NCBI GenBank assembly: GCA_022710975.1
Contig: JAKLGA010000014.1
Location: forward strand, 124,001 to 188,000
Length of the DNA: 64,000 bases
Reading direction: 5' to 3'
From: Myxococcota bacterium
Lineage (GTDB): Bacteria; Myxococcota; B64-G9
The translations under genes and the position numbers were made by a program. This document shows positions 41,386 to 51,314 of this stretch, piece by piece. The notes under the pieces are model-generated. The model saw only the letters and a program-made list of their open reading frames with translations. It had not been told where the DNA came from and searched no databases. Within the stretch, counting starts at the first letter, position 1; every line of letters starts with the position of its first letter.

Positions 41386-42018
41386 ATGGACGCCGCGTGG
41401 CCCTGGTGGCTGGGGAGCCTCCTGCTGGCGGGCACGGCCCTGGGCTACTTCGCCGCGCTGCGCCGGCCGCTGGGCGTGACCGGCCTGTGGCGCCAGGTGA
41501 TCGGTTTCCGGGTCGAGCGGGAGCTCGCCCGGGCCGAGGCCAGCCTGCCCGCGGACGAGGCGGCGCTGGAGGCCATGCTGCGGGCGGCGACCGAGCGCGC
41601 CTTCGGCCCCCAGGGCGACTCGACCTGCGCGGCGCCCGGCGCAGCGCGCGCGCCGGCGGCGCGAGCCGACGTCGCCCCGCGGCCTCCCGCCCGGCTGCCC
41701 TGGACCGCGGCGCTCGCCTTCCTGGTCATGCTGGCCGCGGGGGGGCTGCTGGCCGCGCTCGCGCGCGGGGGGCTGCGCCTGCGCCTGGAGCCGGACCTCG
41801 GCCCGGCGCTCGGCGCGGGCGGGGCCTGGCTGGCCCTGCTCCTGGGCGGTGTCCTGGTGGGCTTCGGCGCGCGGCTGTGCGCGGGCTGCACCTCGGGCCA
41901 CGGGCTGAACGGTGCCGCCCGGCTGCAACCCGGGAGCCTCCTCGCGGTGGCCTGCTTCTTCGCGGCCGGGGCGGGCGTGTCCTTCGCGCTCCGGGCGCTC
42001 GGCGGAGGCGGCGCGTGA
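41386..42018 (+). CDS. YeeE/YedE-family sulfur transporter, first half
   Basis: 210 residues. One N-terminal helix (about 8-25) and a cytosolic Ala/Glu-rich stretch (about 40-100), then helices at about 105-125, 140-160 and 180-205. The signature GARLCAGCTSGHGLNGAARL is the Cys-containing half-repeat of YeeE/YedE (thiosulfate or selenium uptake). In long family members two such halves are joined; here the second half is a separate gene starting in this gene's stop codon (GTGA). The 45-residue hydrophilic stretch before the second helix is not typical of the family. Confidence 0.85.
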   Translation: MDAAWPWWLGSLLLAGTALGYFAALRRPLGVTGLWRQVIGFRVERELARAEASLPADEAALEAMLRAATERAFGPQGDSTCAAPGAARAPAARADVAPRPPARLPWTAALAFLVMLAAGGLLAALARGGLRLRLEPDLGPALGAGGAWLALLLGGVLVGFGARLCAGCTSGHGLNGAARLQPGSLLAVACFFAAGAGVSFALRALGGGGA

Positions 42019-42422
42019 AGCTCCACGCCTGGACCGGCCTGTTCGGCCTGCTGCTCGGCTTCGCGCTGGGTGGCCTGGGCTTCGCCGACGGGGAGCAGAT
42101 CCGCGCCATGCTGACCTTCGCCGACCCGCGGCTGCTCTTCGCCTTCGCCGGGGCGCTGCCGCTGTGCGCTCTGGGCTACTGGCTGCTCGGGCGGGGCCGC
42201 CTGCTCGACCGCCGGCCGATCCACCCGGGCACGGTGCCGGGCGGCCTGCTGTTCGGGGCCGGCTGGGCGCTCACCGGCGCCTGCCCGGCCGTGCCGCTCA
42301 TCCAGCTCGGCCAGGGCCAGCTGCCGGCCGCGGCCACCCTGGCCGGCCTGGTGATCGGCGTCGCGCTCTACCCCGTGGTCCACAAGCGCTTCTTCCGCTG
42401 GGACCCCGGCTCCTGCGGCTGA
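42015..42422 (+). CDS. YeeE/YedE-family sulfur transporter, second half
   Basis: 135 residues, GTG start at 42015 in the previous stop. Four helices; the signature is PGTVPGGLLFGAGWALTGACPAVPLIQLGQGQ, with the single Cys of this half-repeat. Together with the preceding gene it makes a two-chain transporter of the PmpA/PmpB type, likely moving a small sulfur compound such as thiosulfate or sulfide species across the inner membrane. Specificity for sulfur versus selenium cannot be read from sequence. Confidence 0.87.
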   Translation: MKLHAWTGLFGLLLGFALGGLGFADGEQIRAMLTFADPRLLFAFAGALPLCALGYWLLGRGRLLDRRPIHPGTVPGGLLFGAGWALTGACPAVPLIQLGQGQLPAAATLAGLVIGVALYPVVHKRFFRWDPGSCG

Positions 42423-42429
42423 GCCCGCC

Positions 42430-42458
42430 TTGACGGGCGCGAGGGCCCCGGCTACGGT
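42430..42458 (+). promoter_or_regulatory. Predicted promoter of ftcD
   Basis: TTGACG (42430-42435), 17-base spacer, TACGGT (42453-42458), 39 bases before the ATG. One of the closest matches to the pattern in this window. Confidence 0.58.
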
Positions 42459-42497
42459 AGGCGCCCGGAGCCCCTGAACCACACGAGGATCGCCGCC

Positions 42498-44162
42498 ATG
42501 AAGCTCGTCGAGTGCGTGCCCAACTTCTCCGAGGGCCGGGACGCGGCCAAGATCGAGGCCATCACCGAGGCGGTCTGCGCCTGCGAGGGCGTGGCGCTGC
42601 TCGACGTGGATCCGGGCAAGGACACGAACCGCACCGTGGTCACCTTCCTGGGCGCGCCCGAGGCGGTGCTGGAGGCGGCCTTCCGCGCCATCGCCCGGGC
42701 CGCCCAGCTCATCGACATGTCCCAGCACCACGGCGCCCACGCGCGCATGGGCGCCACCGACGTGTGCCCCTTCGTGCCCGTCCAGGACGTGAGCATGGCC
42801 GAGTGCGTGGAGCTGGCCCGCCGGCTCGGGGCGCGCGTGGCCGCCGAGCTCGGCGTCCCGGTCTTCCTGTACGAGGAGGCCGCCAGCCGGCCCGAGCGGC
42901 GCAACCTGGCCACCATCCGCGAGGGCGAGTACGAGGGGCTGGCCGCCAAGCTCGCCCTGCCCGAGTGGGCCCCGGACTTCGGCCGGGCCGAGTTCAACCC
43001 GCGCGCGGGCGCCACGGTGATCGGCGCGCGCGAGTTCCTGATCGCCTACAACTTCAACCTGAACACGCGCGACTCGAAGATCGCCCACGACATCGCCCTC
43101 GAGATCCGCGAGGCCGGCCGGACCACCAAGGACGCCGGGGGCAAGAGCGTCAAGGTGGCCGGCAAGTTCAAGCACGTCAAGGCCGTGGGCTGGTACATGG
43201 AGAACTTCCAGTGCGCCCAGATCTCCATGAACCTGACCAACTACCGCGCCACCCCGCTGGCGACGGTGTTCGACGAGGTCTGCCGCCTGGCCGAGGCGCG
43301 CGGGGTGCGCTGCACCGGCTCCGAGCTGGTGGGGCTCGCGCCCAAGGACTGCCTGCTCGAGGCCGGCCGGCACTTCCTGCGCAAGGCCGGCAAGAGCGCC
43401 GGGGTGCCCGAGCGCGAGCTCATCCGCGTGGCCGTGCAGAGCCTCGGCCTGGCCGAGCTCGGGCCCTTCGATCCGGCCAAGAAGATCGTCGAGGCGCGCA
43501 TCCCCGACCCGCGCCCGCTGGCCGGGCTGAGCGTCCAGGCCTTCGCCGACGAGACCTCCAGCGACTCCCCGGCCCCGGGCGGCGGCAGCGTGGCGGCCGT
43601 GTGCGGCGCGCTGTCCGCGGCGCTGGCCGCCATGGTGGCCCAGCTCAGCGTGGGCAAGAAGGGCTACGAGGCGGTGGCCGGGCCGATGAAGGCCCTGGCC
43701 GAGGCCGCCCAGCCGCTCAAGGACGCTTGCCTGCGGGCCATCGACGACGACACGGCCGCGTTCGACGGCCTGATGGCGGCCATGAAGCTCCCCAGGAAGA
43801 CCGAGGAGCAGAAGGCCGCGCGCGAGGCGGCCGTCCAGGCGGCCACCCGCCGGGCCATCGCCGTGCCGCTCTCCCTGCTCGGCCGGATGCCCGAGGTCCT
43901 GGCCCTGGCGGCGCAGGCGGGCGAGCAGGGCAACCAGAACTCGCTGTCCGACGCCGGGGTCGCGGTGCTGTGCGCCCGCGCCGCGGCCGAGGGCGCCTAC
44001 TACAACGTGGTGATCAACCTGGCCGGGGTGAGCGACGCCGCCTGGCGGGCGGCCACCCTGGCCGAGGCCCGCGCGCTGGTGGCCCGGGTGCGCGAGCAGG
44101 CGGACGCGGCCTCGCGGCGCGTCGAGGGCGTCCTGCTCCAGCGCGCCGGGCCGCCGGTCTGA
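42498..44162 (+). CDS. ftcD: Bifunctional glutamate formiminotransferase / formimino-THF cyclodeaminase
   Basis: 554 residues. The N-terminal transferase (about 1-320) moves the formimino group from formiminoglutamate, the end product of histidine breakdown, to tetrahydrofolate: LVECVPNFSEGRD, MSQHHGAHARMGATDVCPF (catalytic His), FLIAYNFNLNT, QISMNLTNY. The C-terminal cyclodeaminase (about 345-550) releases ammonia to give methenyl-THF: DSPAPGGGSVAAVCGALSAAL and AEQGNQNSLSDAGVA-type motif EQGNQNSLSDAGVAV. The fused form is found in vertebrates and many bacteria. hutH, hutU and hutI are not in the window. The rhomboid gene starts five bases downstream. Confidence 0.93.
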   Translation: MKLVECVPNFSEGRDAAKIEAITEAVCACEGVALLDVDPGKDTNRTVVTFLGAPEAVLEAAFRAIARAAQLIDMSQHHGAHARMGATDVCPFVPVQDVSMAECVELARRLGARVAAELGVPVFLYEEAASRPERRNLATIREGEYEGLAAKLALPEWAPDFGRAEFNPRAGATVIGAREFLIAYNFNLNTRDSKIAHDIALEIREAGRTTKDAGGKSVKVAGKFKHVKAVGWYMENFQCAQISMNLTNYRATPLATVFDEVCRLAEARGVRCTGSELVGLAPKDCLLEAGRHFLRKAGKSAGVPERELIRVAVQSLGLAELGPFDPAKKIVEARIPDPRPLAGLSVQAFADETSSDSPAPGGGSVAAVCGALSAALAAMVAQLSVGKKGYEAVAGPMKALAEAAQPLKDACLRAIDDDTAAFDGLMAAMKLPRKTEEQKAAREAAVQAATRRAIAVPLSLLGRMPEVLALAAQAGEQGNQNSLSDAGVAVLCARAAAEGAYYNVVINLAGVSDAAWRAATLAEARALVARVREQADAASRRVEGVLLQRAGPPV

Positions 44163-44166
44163 GCCC

Positions 44167-45279
44167 ATGCCCGGCATCTGCCCCAAGTGCCTGGCCGATC
44201 TCAGCCCGCTCCGCGTGGAGGGGGTCGAGCTCGACCTGTGCCCGGCCTGCCGCGGGGTGTGGCTCGACCCGGGCGAGCTGGCGCGGATGCGCGGGGCGCG
44301 GGCGGACCTGCCGGCCGACCAGGCGCCGCTGACCACGGGCGCGCGCGCCCTGGCGTCCACGACCTCCATCTGCCCGCGCTGCGACGGCGCCTTCGAGACG
44401 CTCGAGTTCGCGCGCGGCACGGCGCTCTACATCGACCGCTGCAAGAGCTGCCACGGGATCTGGCTGGACGCCGGCGAGCTCAAGCGCATCCGCGCGGTGA
44501 CCGCCCAGCGCCACGGCCTGGGGCTGGACAGCCCGCCCCCGGCCGACGCGCGCCTGCGCGACCTGGCCCGGCCGGTCGAGGCCGGCGGCTCGTCGCCCGG
44601 GGTGTACCTGTTCCAGCTGCTGACCGCGCTGCCGGTCGAGGTGGACGCGCCCAGGGAGCGCTTCCCCCTGGTGACGCTCGGGCTGGTGCTCGCCTGCGCG
44701 GTGACCTTCCTCTACCAGGCGTTCGGGGTGACCGATCCCGAGGCCTTCCTCGCCGCCTGGGCCTTCCTGCCGGCCCAGGTGTCCCAGGGGCGCGAGCTGC
44801 AGGGGCTGTGGACCCACATGTTCCTGCACGGCGGCCTGCTGCACCTGCTGGGCAACATGTACTTCCTGTGGCTGTTCGGGGACAACGTCGAGGACCGCCT
44901 CAACCGCTTCCTGTACCTGGTGTTCTTCGTCACCTGCGGCCTGGGGGCGGCCGGGCTGCACGCCTGGATCACCTCGGAGCCGGGCATCCCCACCCTGGGC
45001 GCCTCGGGCGCGGTCTCGGGCGTGATGGGCGCCTACCTGCTGCTCTACCCGCGCCGCAAGATGTACCAGGTGCTGTGGTTCTTCCAGTTCAAGGTGTCGG
45101 TGGGCTTCTACCTGTTCTTCTGGCTCGGCCTGCAGCTCGTGTACGCGTCCCTGGGCATGCCCGGCGTGGCCTGGTGGGCCCACGTGGGCGGCTTCGGCGT
45201 GGGGGCCGGGCTGCTGTGGCTCTTCAGGCGGCTCGGCCTGGTGCGCCCCGAGCCGGACCCGGCGACCGCCCCGGCCTGA
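44167..45279 (+). CDS. Rhomboid serine protease with two N-terminal zinc ribbons
   Basis: 370 residues. Residues 5-45 and 69-108 are two TFIIB-type zinc ribbons (CPKC..CPAC with GVWLDPGEL; CPRC..CKSC with GIWLDAGEL). The rhomboid core (about 165-355) has six helices: HxxxN in LLHLLGN (His226, Asn230), nucleophile Ser280 in LGASGAVSG, and catalytic His339 in WWAHVGGFG. The dyad is complete, so intramembrane proteolysis is expected. The zinc ribbons probably lie in the cytoplasm and may recruit substrates. Its start is five bases after ftcD, though a functional link is not obvious; the end is four bases from the convergent tlyA. Confidence 0.9.
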   Translation: MPGICPKCLADLSPLRVEGVELDLCPACRGVWLDPGELARMRGARADLPADQAPLTTGARALASTTSICPRCDGAFETLEFARGTALYIDRCKSCHGIWLDAGELKRIRAVTAQRHGLGLDSPPPADARLRDLARPVEAGGSSPGVYLFQLLTALPVEVDAPRERFPLVTLGLVLACAVTFLYQAFGVTDPEAFLAAWAFLPAQVSQGRELQGLWTHMFLHGGLLHLLGNMYFLWLFGDNVEDRLNRFLYLVFFVTCGLGAAGLHAWITSEPGIPTLGASGAVSGVMGAYLLLYPRRKMYQVLWFFQFKVSVGFYLFFWLGLQLVYASLGMPGVAWWAHVGGFGVGAGLLWLFRRLGLVRPEPDPATAPA

Positions 45280-45283
45280 CGGG

Positions 45284-46033
45284 TCACGGGGCGCGCAGCC
45301 CCAGCAGGAACTCCACGTTGCCGTCCGCGCCGGTGATGGGGGACGGCACGCGCCCGAGCTCCACCAGGCCGAGCGCCCGGGCGCAGGCGGCCACCTGCTC
45401 CAGCGCCTCCTGCCGGGCCGCCTCGTCGCGCACGATGCCGCCCTTGCCCACCCGCTCCCGACCGACCTCGAACTGGGGCTTCACCAGCAGCACCAGCCAG
45501 GCGCCAGGCGCCAGGCAGGCCAGCACGGGCGGCAGCACCAGCCGCAGCGAGATGAAGGACAGGTCGAAGACCGCGAACTCGGGCACCGCCGGCAGGTGGC
45601 CGGGCGCGAGGAAGCGCGCGTTGAACCGCTCCATCACCACCACGCGCGGATCGCCGCGCAGCCGGGGCAGGAGCTGGCCCCAGCCCACGTCGAGCGCGAT
45701 CACCCGCGCCGCGCCGCGCTGCAGCAGGCAGTCGGTGAAGCCGCCGGTGGAGGCGCCCACGTCCAGGCCCGTCCGCCCGGCCGGATCGAGCCCGAAGGCC
45801 TCCAGCGCGGCCTCGAGCTTCAGCCCCCCGCGGGAGGCGAACGGGTGCGCGGGCCCCTTGATCCGCACCGGGCTGCCCGCCGGCACCCGCGTGCCCGGCT
45901 TGTCCACCCGGTTCTCGCCCACCACCACCTGGCCCGCCAGCACCAGGGCCCGGGCCAGGGTGCGCGAGCTGGCCAGGCCCCGCTCCACCAGCAGCTGATC
46001 GAGGCGGATCTTCTCCTCCCCGCGCGGCGCCAC
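45284..46033 (-). CDS. tlyA: TlyA-family rRNA methyltransferase / hemolysin-like protein
   Basis: 249 residues, GTG start at 46033, four bases after dxs. An S4 RNA-binding domain (about 8-65; IRLDQLLVERGLASSRTLARALVLAGQV) is followed by an FtsJ-like SAM domain (about 66-240): SRGGLKLEAAL, GLDVGASTGGFTDCLLQRGA, ALDVGWGQL, DLSFISLR, LVKPQFEVGR. The K-D-K-E set of 2'-O-methyltransferases is present. Known TlyA enzymes methylate 16S and 23S rRNA cytidines (capreomycin sites). The pairing dxs-tlyA is common. Confidence 0.9.
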   Translation of the reverse strand: MAPRGEEKIRLDQLLVERGLASSRTLARALVLAGQVVVGENRVDKPGTRVPAGSPVRIKGPAHPFASRGGLKLEAALEAFGLDPAGRTGLDVGASTGGFTDCLLQRGAARVIALDVGWGQLLPRLRGDPRVVVMERFNARFLAPGHLPAVPEFAVFDLSFISLRLVLPPVLACLAPGAWLVLLVKPQFEVGRERVGKGGIVRDEAARQEALEQVAACARALGLVELGRVPSPITGADGNVEFLLGLRAP

Positions 46034-46036
46034 GGC

Positions 46037-47917
46037 TCACCCCCGGCCGCACAGGCGCGCGGCCGCCCGGGCGATGCCCGGGCCGTCGAGCTCGAGCAGG
46101 CGCCGGAGCTCCTCGGGGCGGCCGTGGGGGACGAAGCGGTCGGGCAGGCCGAGGCAGCGCAGCGGCACCGGCCGGCCGGCCTCCAGCAGGAGCGCGGCCA
46201 CCGCCTGGCCGAAGCCGCCCTCGAGCGCCCCCTCCTCGACGGTCACCAGGCGCCCGGCCTCCTCCGCCAGCGAGAGCACCAGCTCGCGGTCGAGGGGCTT
46301 CACGAAACGGGCGTCGGCCACCACGGCCTGCAGGCCGTGCTCGGCGCGCAGGCGCTCGGCGGCCTCCAGGGCCGGGTCGAGGCAGTGGCCGCAGGCGAGC
46401 AGGGCCAGGTCCGGGCGGCCCGCGGGCGTCCGCACCCGCCGGCCGCGGCCGAGCTGCAGGGCGGGCGCCCCGGGCGCGCCGGCCGGGGCCGCGCCGCGCG
46501 GGAAGCGGATGGCCACCGGCTGCCCGACGGCCACGGCCCAGGCCAGCATGCTCCGCAGCTCGTCCCCGTCCGCGGGCGCCAGCACCACCAGGTTCGGCAC
46601 GCAGCGCAGGAAGCACAGGTCGAGCTGGCCGTGGTGGGTGGGGCCGTCCTCGCCCACCACCCCGGCCCGGTCGAGGACGAACACCACCGGCAGGCGCTGC
46701 AGGCACACGTCGTGCACGAGCTGATCGAAACCGCGCTGCAGGAAGGTCGAGTAGATGGCCACCACCGGGCGCCGGCCCTCGCAGGCCAGCCCCGCGGCGA
46801 AGGTGACCGCGTGCTCCTCGGCGATGCCCACGTCGTAGAAGCGCTCCGGGAAGCGGCCCGCGAAGGCGGCCAGTCCGGTGCCATCCGGCATGGCCGCGGT
46901 GATGGCCACCACGCGCTCGTCCCGCCCGGCCAGCTCCACGAGGGCCTCGGAGAACACCGCGGTGAAGCTCGGGTTCGGGTGGGCGGGCGCCGCCCCCGGC
47001 TCCTCGTCCGGGCAGTAGGGCGCCACACCGTGGAAGCGGCGGGGATCGTCCTCGGCGCAGGACAGGCCGCGGCCCTTCACGGTCCGTGCGTGCACCAGCA
47101 CCGGCCCGTCCAGGAGCTTCACCCGCCGCAGCAGCGCGACCAGCCCGGGCAGATCGTGCCCGTCCACCGGGCCGACGTACTGGAAGTTGAGCCCCTCGAA
47201 CAGGATGCCGGGGGTGAGCAGGGCCTTGGTGCCCTCCACGCCGCGCCGCAGCCAGTCGAGGGCCACGTCGCCCCAGCGGGGAAAGCCGGTCAGCAGGTCC
47301 TTGACCCGGCGCCGGGCCAGGTTGAAGCCGCGGCCCGTCAGGCGGCGGCTGAGCCAGGCGGACATGGCGCCCACCTTGTCCGAGATGAACATGCCGTTGT
47401 CGTTGAGCACCACCACCAGGTCGCGCTCGAGGGTGCCCGCGTGGTTGAGGCCCTCGAAGGCCAGCCCCCCCGTCATGCCGCCGTCGCCGATGACCGCCAC
47501 CACCTTGCCGCGCTGCCCGCGCAGCCTGCGCCCCTCCGCCAGCCCGAGCGCGGCGCTGATGCTGGTGGAGGCGTGCCCGGCCCCGAAGGCGTCGTGCTCG
47601 CTCTCGTCCCGGCGGGTGAAGCCCGACAGGCCGCCCTGCTGCCGCAGGCTGGCGAACCGCTCGCGCCGGCCGGTGAGCAGCTTGTGCGCGTAGGCCTGGT
47701 TGCCCACGTCCCAGACGATCGGCTCGGCCGGCGACTCGAACACGTAGTGCAGCGCGACCGTCAACTCCACCACCCCCAGCGACGAGGCCAGGTGCCCGCC
47801 GTTCTGGGTGACCACCCCGATGATCCGCCCGCGCAGCTCACGGCAGAGCGCCGGGAGCTGATCCTCCCGCAGCCGTCGGAGATCCTCCGGGGAGGAGATG
47901 GTGTCGAGCAGCTCCAT
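46037..47917 (-). CDS. dxs: 1-deoxy-D-xylulose-5-phosphate synthase
   Basis: 626 residues, usual size. It is the first enzyme of the MEP isoprenoid pathway, joining pyruvate and glyceraldehyde-3-phosphate with thiamine diphosphate. ThDP and substrate motifs are in place: NGGHLASSLGVVELTVALHYVF, WDVGNQAYAHKLLTGR, GHASTSISAALGLA, the Mg-ThDP motif GDGGMTGG...NDNGM, and IAEEHAVTFAAGLA with the catalytic Glu. ATG 47917 follows GGAAGGTGG. Own promoter at 47964-47992. Elsewhere it commonly follows ispA directly; here three plus-strand lipoprotein genes separate them. Confidence 0.95.
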   Translation of the reverse strand: MELLDTISSPEDLRRLREDQLPALCRELRGRIIGVVTQNGGHLASSLGVVELTVALHYVFESPAEPIVWDVGNQAYAHKLLTGRRERFASLRQQGGLSGFTRRDESEHDAFGAGHASTSISAALGLAEGRRLRGQRGKVVAVIGDGGMTGGLAFEGLNHAGTLERDLVVVLNDNGMFISDKVGAMSAWLSRRLTGRGFNLARRRVKDLLTGFPRWGDVALDWLRRGVEGTKALLTPGILFEGLNFQYVGPVDGHDLPGLVALLRRVKLLDGPVLVHARTVKGRGLSCAEDDPRRFHGVAPYCPDEEPGAAPAHPNPSFTAVFSEALVELAGRDERVVAITAAMPDGTGLAAFAGRFPERFYDVGIAEEHAVTFAAGLACEGRRPVVAIYSTFLQRGFDQLVHDVCLQRLPVVFVLDRAGVVGEDGPTHHGQLDLCFLRCVPNLVVLAPADGDELRSMLAWAVAVGQPVAIRFPRGAAPAGAPGAPALQLGRGRRVRTPAGRPDLALLACGHCLDPALEAAERLRAEHGLQAVVADARFVKPLDRELVLSLAEEAGRLVTVEEGALEGGFGQAVAALLLEAGRPVPLRCLGLPDRFVPHGRPEELRRLLELDGPGIARAAARLCGRG

Positions 47918-47963
47918 TCCACCTTCCGGACCGGGGCGCCCAGGGGCCCCCGGTCGCGGAGGC

Positions 47964-47992
47964 AGCCTAGCCGGAAAGTACTACTGGATCAA
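47964..47992 (-). promoter_or_regulatory. Predicted promoter of dxs-tlyA
   Basis: Minus-strand TTGATC (47992-47987), 17-base spacer, TAGGCT (47969-47964). It lies 47 bases upstream of the dxs ATG. Confidence 0.55.
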
Positions 47993-48016
47993 GTCGCTCG
48001 GAGCGCCTTGAGGACC

Positions 48017-48045
48017 TTGCCCGGTCGGGGGCAGCATGCTAGCAT
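48017..48045 (+). promoter_or_regulatory. Predicted promoter of the first MopE-type lipoprotein gene
   Basis: TTGCCC (48017-48022), 17-base spacer, TAGCAT (48040-48045), 65 bases upstream of the ATG and divergent from the dxs promoter. Confidence 0.45.
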
Positions 48046-48110
48046 CACCCCATGCGAGGCGACGCAGGCGGCGGTCCCCAGGCCGGCCGCCGGGCGCCCG
48101 GGAAGGTCCG

Positions 48111-49478
<1,368 letters not shown>

Positions 49479-49507
49479 CTCGGACGGGCCCAAGGACTGG
49501 AAGACCA

Positions 49508-51253
49508 ATGACGCGCACCGCAAGCATCTGCTGTCTGTCGCTGCTCGCCGCCGCCCTGGGGGCCGCCGCAGGCTGCGGTCCCCAGGAGGACGGCGGCCTG
49601 GCGCTGAAGATCTACTACTACACCCCGCCGGGGGACGATGGCCTGCGGGCCGATCCGCCGCCGCAGGGAGAGGCGCCGGGGGACATCACCGACTACCGCG
49701 TGTGCGTCTCGGCGCCCGACATGGGCAAGATCCGCTGCCAGAACTTCGTGCGCGCGGCCAACCCCACCAAGGCCCGCATCTCGGGCCTGCCGGTGGGCCG
49801 GGACCGCCGGGTCACCTTCCAGGGCTACACGGTCTCGGTCACCAACTTCGTCTCCCAGTGGTGCGGCGAGGCGAGCGGGGTGGAGGTGCGCGACGGCGCC
49901 ACCACCCAGGTCAGCATGTACCTCAGCATCTGCTCGAACTTCACCCCGACGCGCAACGCCATGAGCGCGCCGCGCGCGTTCCACACCGCCACCCCCATGC
50001 CCGACGGCCGCGTGCTGCTGGTGGGCGGCTTCAACAGCGTCAGCGGCGTGCAGGACTGTGACGTGGGGCGCTGCCACGTGCTGACGGCCACCTCGTCCAT
50101 CGACGTCTACGATCCGCGCACCGGCTCCTTCGCCGCCACGAGCATCAGCCTCAACTACCCGCGCGGGCTGCACACCGCCACCCTGCTGCCCGGGGGCCGG
50201 CTGCTGGTGGCCGGCGGCGCGGGCCGGGCCTTCCTCCGCGTGAGCTTCCCCGCGGGCCCGCGGCCGGTGGTCGAGGTGGACCCGGCGGACACGGGCCAGG
50301 CCGGCAGCACGGCGGAGGTGATCAACCTCGTCACCCTGGCGCACGAGGGCGAGATCCCGCTGGCGCCGGCCTCCCCGCGGGCGCACCACGCCGCGCTCGC
50401 CATGGCCGGCGGCGATGCCCTGCTGCTGGGCGGCATCGTCCCCAGCACCAACGCGGCGCTGAACACCATCGCCCGCTACCAGGCCGCGGCCAACGCCTTC
50501 GTGGAGCCCCCCGCGCCGCAGCTGCGCGAGGGCCGCCAGGGCATGGCGCTCGTCCCCTACGGGACGGCCTCCTTCCTGGTGTGGGGCGGGAACCACGCCG
50601 CGGGCGGCGGCCCCGGCCAGTTCGCCGAGATCATCACCGAGGGCGCGGACGGCTCGCCCCTGGACCGCACGCCGGCCTTCGTGACCAACGACCCGGGCCG
50701 GGGGGCGCCGCTGTTCTACCCGGCCGGGGTGAGCATGGGCGGCACCCGCGCGCTGCTGACCGGCGGCATGATCGTGGACCAGTCCTTCGAGCCGCTGCTC
50801 ACCGACAAGGTGCGGCCCACCAACCTGGTGCGCATGGTCGACCTGCAGGAGGGCGCCGAGTCCTTCACCGAGCCCACCAGCATCGTGCTCAACTTCCCGC
50901 GGGCGCTGCACGCCATGATCCCCCTGCCGGGCAGCGAGCTGGTCAACGGCGCGGAGAAGACGATCGTGACCGCGGCGGTGCTGGGCGGGGTGACGGGCTT
51001 CACCGTCCTGTCCCAGAGCTTCCAGCTGACCAACCGCGTCGAGTTCTTCACCGAGCAGAACGTGTTCCGGGAGATGCAGACCAACCTGAGCGAGATCTGG
51101 ATGAACGCCAACCGCGCGGGCCACGCAGTCGTGGCGCTGCCGGACAACACGTTCCTGGTGAGCGGCGGGCTGAACGACCAGACCGGGTCGCTGATCTCCC
51201 TCGACAGCGCCGAGGTGTTCAACCCCGCCTCGCGCGAGCTGCAGGTGCGCTGA
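49508..51253 (+). CDS. Kelch-like beta-propeller lipoprotein
   Basis: 581 residues, lipobox AAGC (Cys23). Residues about 30-140 form a beta domain with paired Cys. From about 150 come Kelch-type blades: MSAPRAFHTATPMPDGRVLLVGGFN, YPRGLHTATLLPGGRLLVAGGAG, SPRAHHAALAMAGGDALLLGGI, FPRALHAMIPLPGS, and NRAGHAVVALPDNTFLVSGGLN. These give roughly six blades, each with the R.xHtA....G.vll.GG pattern. It starts 29 bases after the first MopE-type gene and ends 61 bases before the second, so all three seem to be one transcription unit. No catalytic residues of galactose oxidase are visible. A surface-binding role is inferred. Confidence 0.85.
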   Translation: MTRTASICCLSLLAAALGAAAGCGPQEDGGLALKIYYYTPPGDDGLRADPPPQGEAPGDITDYRVCVSAPDMGKIRCQNFVRAANPTKARISGLPVGRDRRVTFQGYTVSVTNFVSQWCGEASGVEVRDGATTQVSMYLSICSNFTPTRNAMSAPRAFHTATPMPDGRVLLVGGFNSVSGVQDCDVGRCHVLTATSSIDVYDPRTGSFAATSISLNYPRGLHTATLLPGGRLLVAGGAGRAFLRVSFPAGPRPVVEVDPADTGQAGSTAEVINLVTLAHEGEIPLAPASPRAHHAALAMAGGDALLLGGIVPSTNAALNTIARYQAAANAFVEPPAPQLREGRQGMALVPYGTASFLVWGGNHAAGGGPGQFAEIITEGADGSPLDRTPAFVTNDPGRGAPLFYPAGVSMGGTRALLTGGMIVDQSFEPLLTDKVRPTNLVRMVDLQEGAESFTEPTSIVLNFPRALHAMIPLPGSELVNGAEKTIVTAAVLGGVTGFTVLSQSFQLTNRVEFFTEQNVFREMQTNLSEIWMNANRAGHAVVALPDNTFLVSGGLNDQTGSLISLDSAEVFNPASRELQVR

Positions 51254-51314
51254 GGGAGTGCGTTCGCAGACCGTGGAGGCGGGCGAGCCCGCCCCGACGG
51301 GAGGAGGTGCCGTG

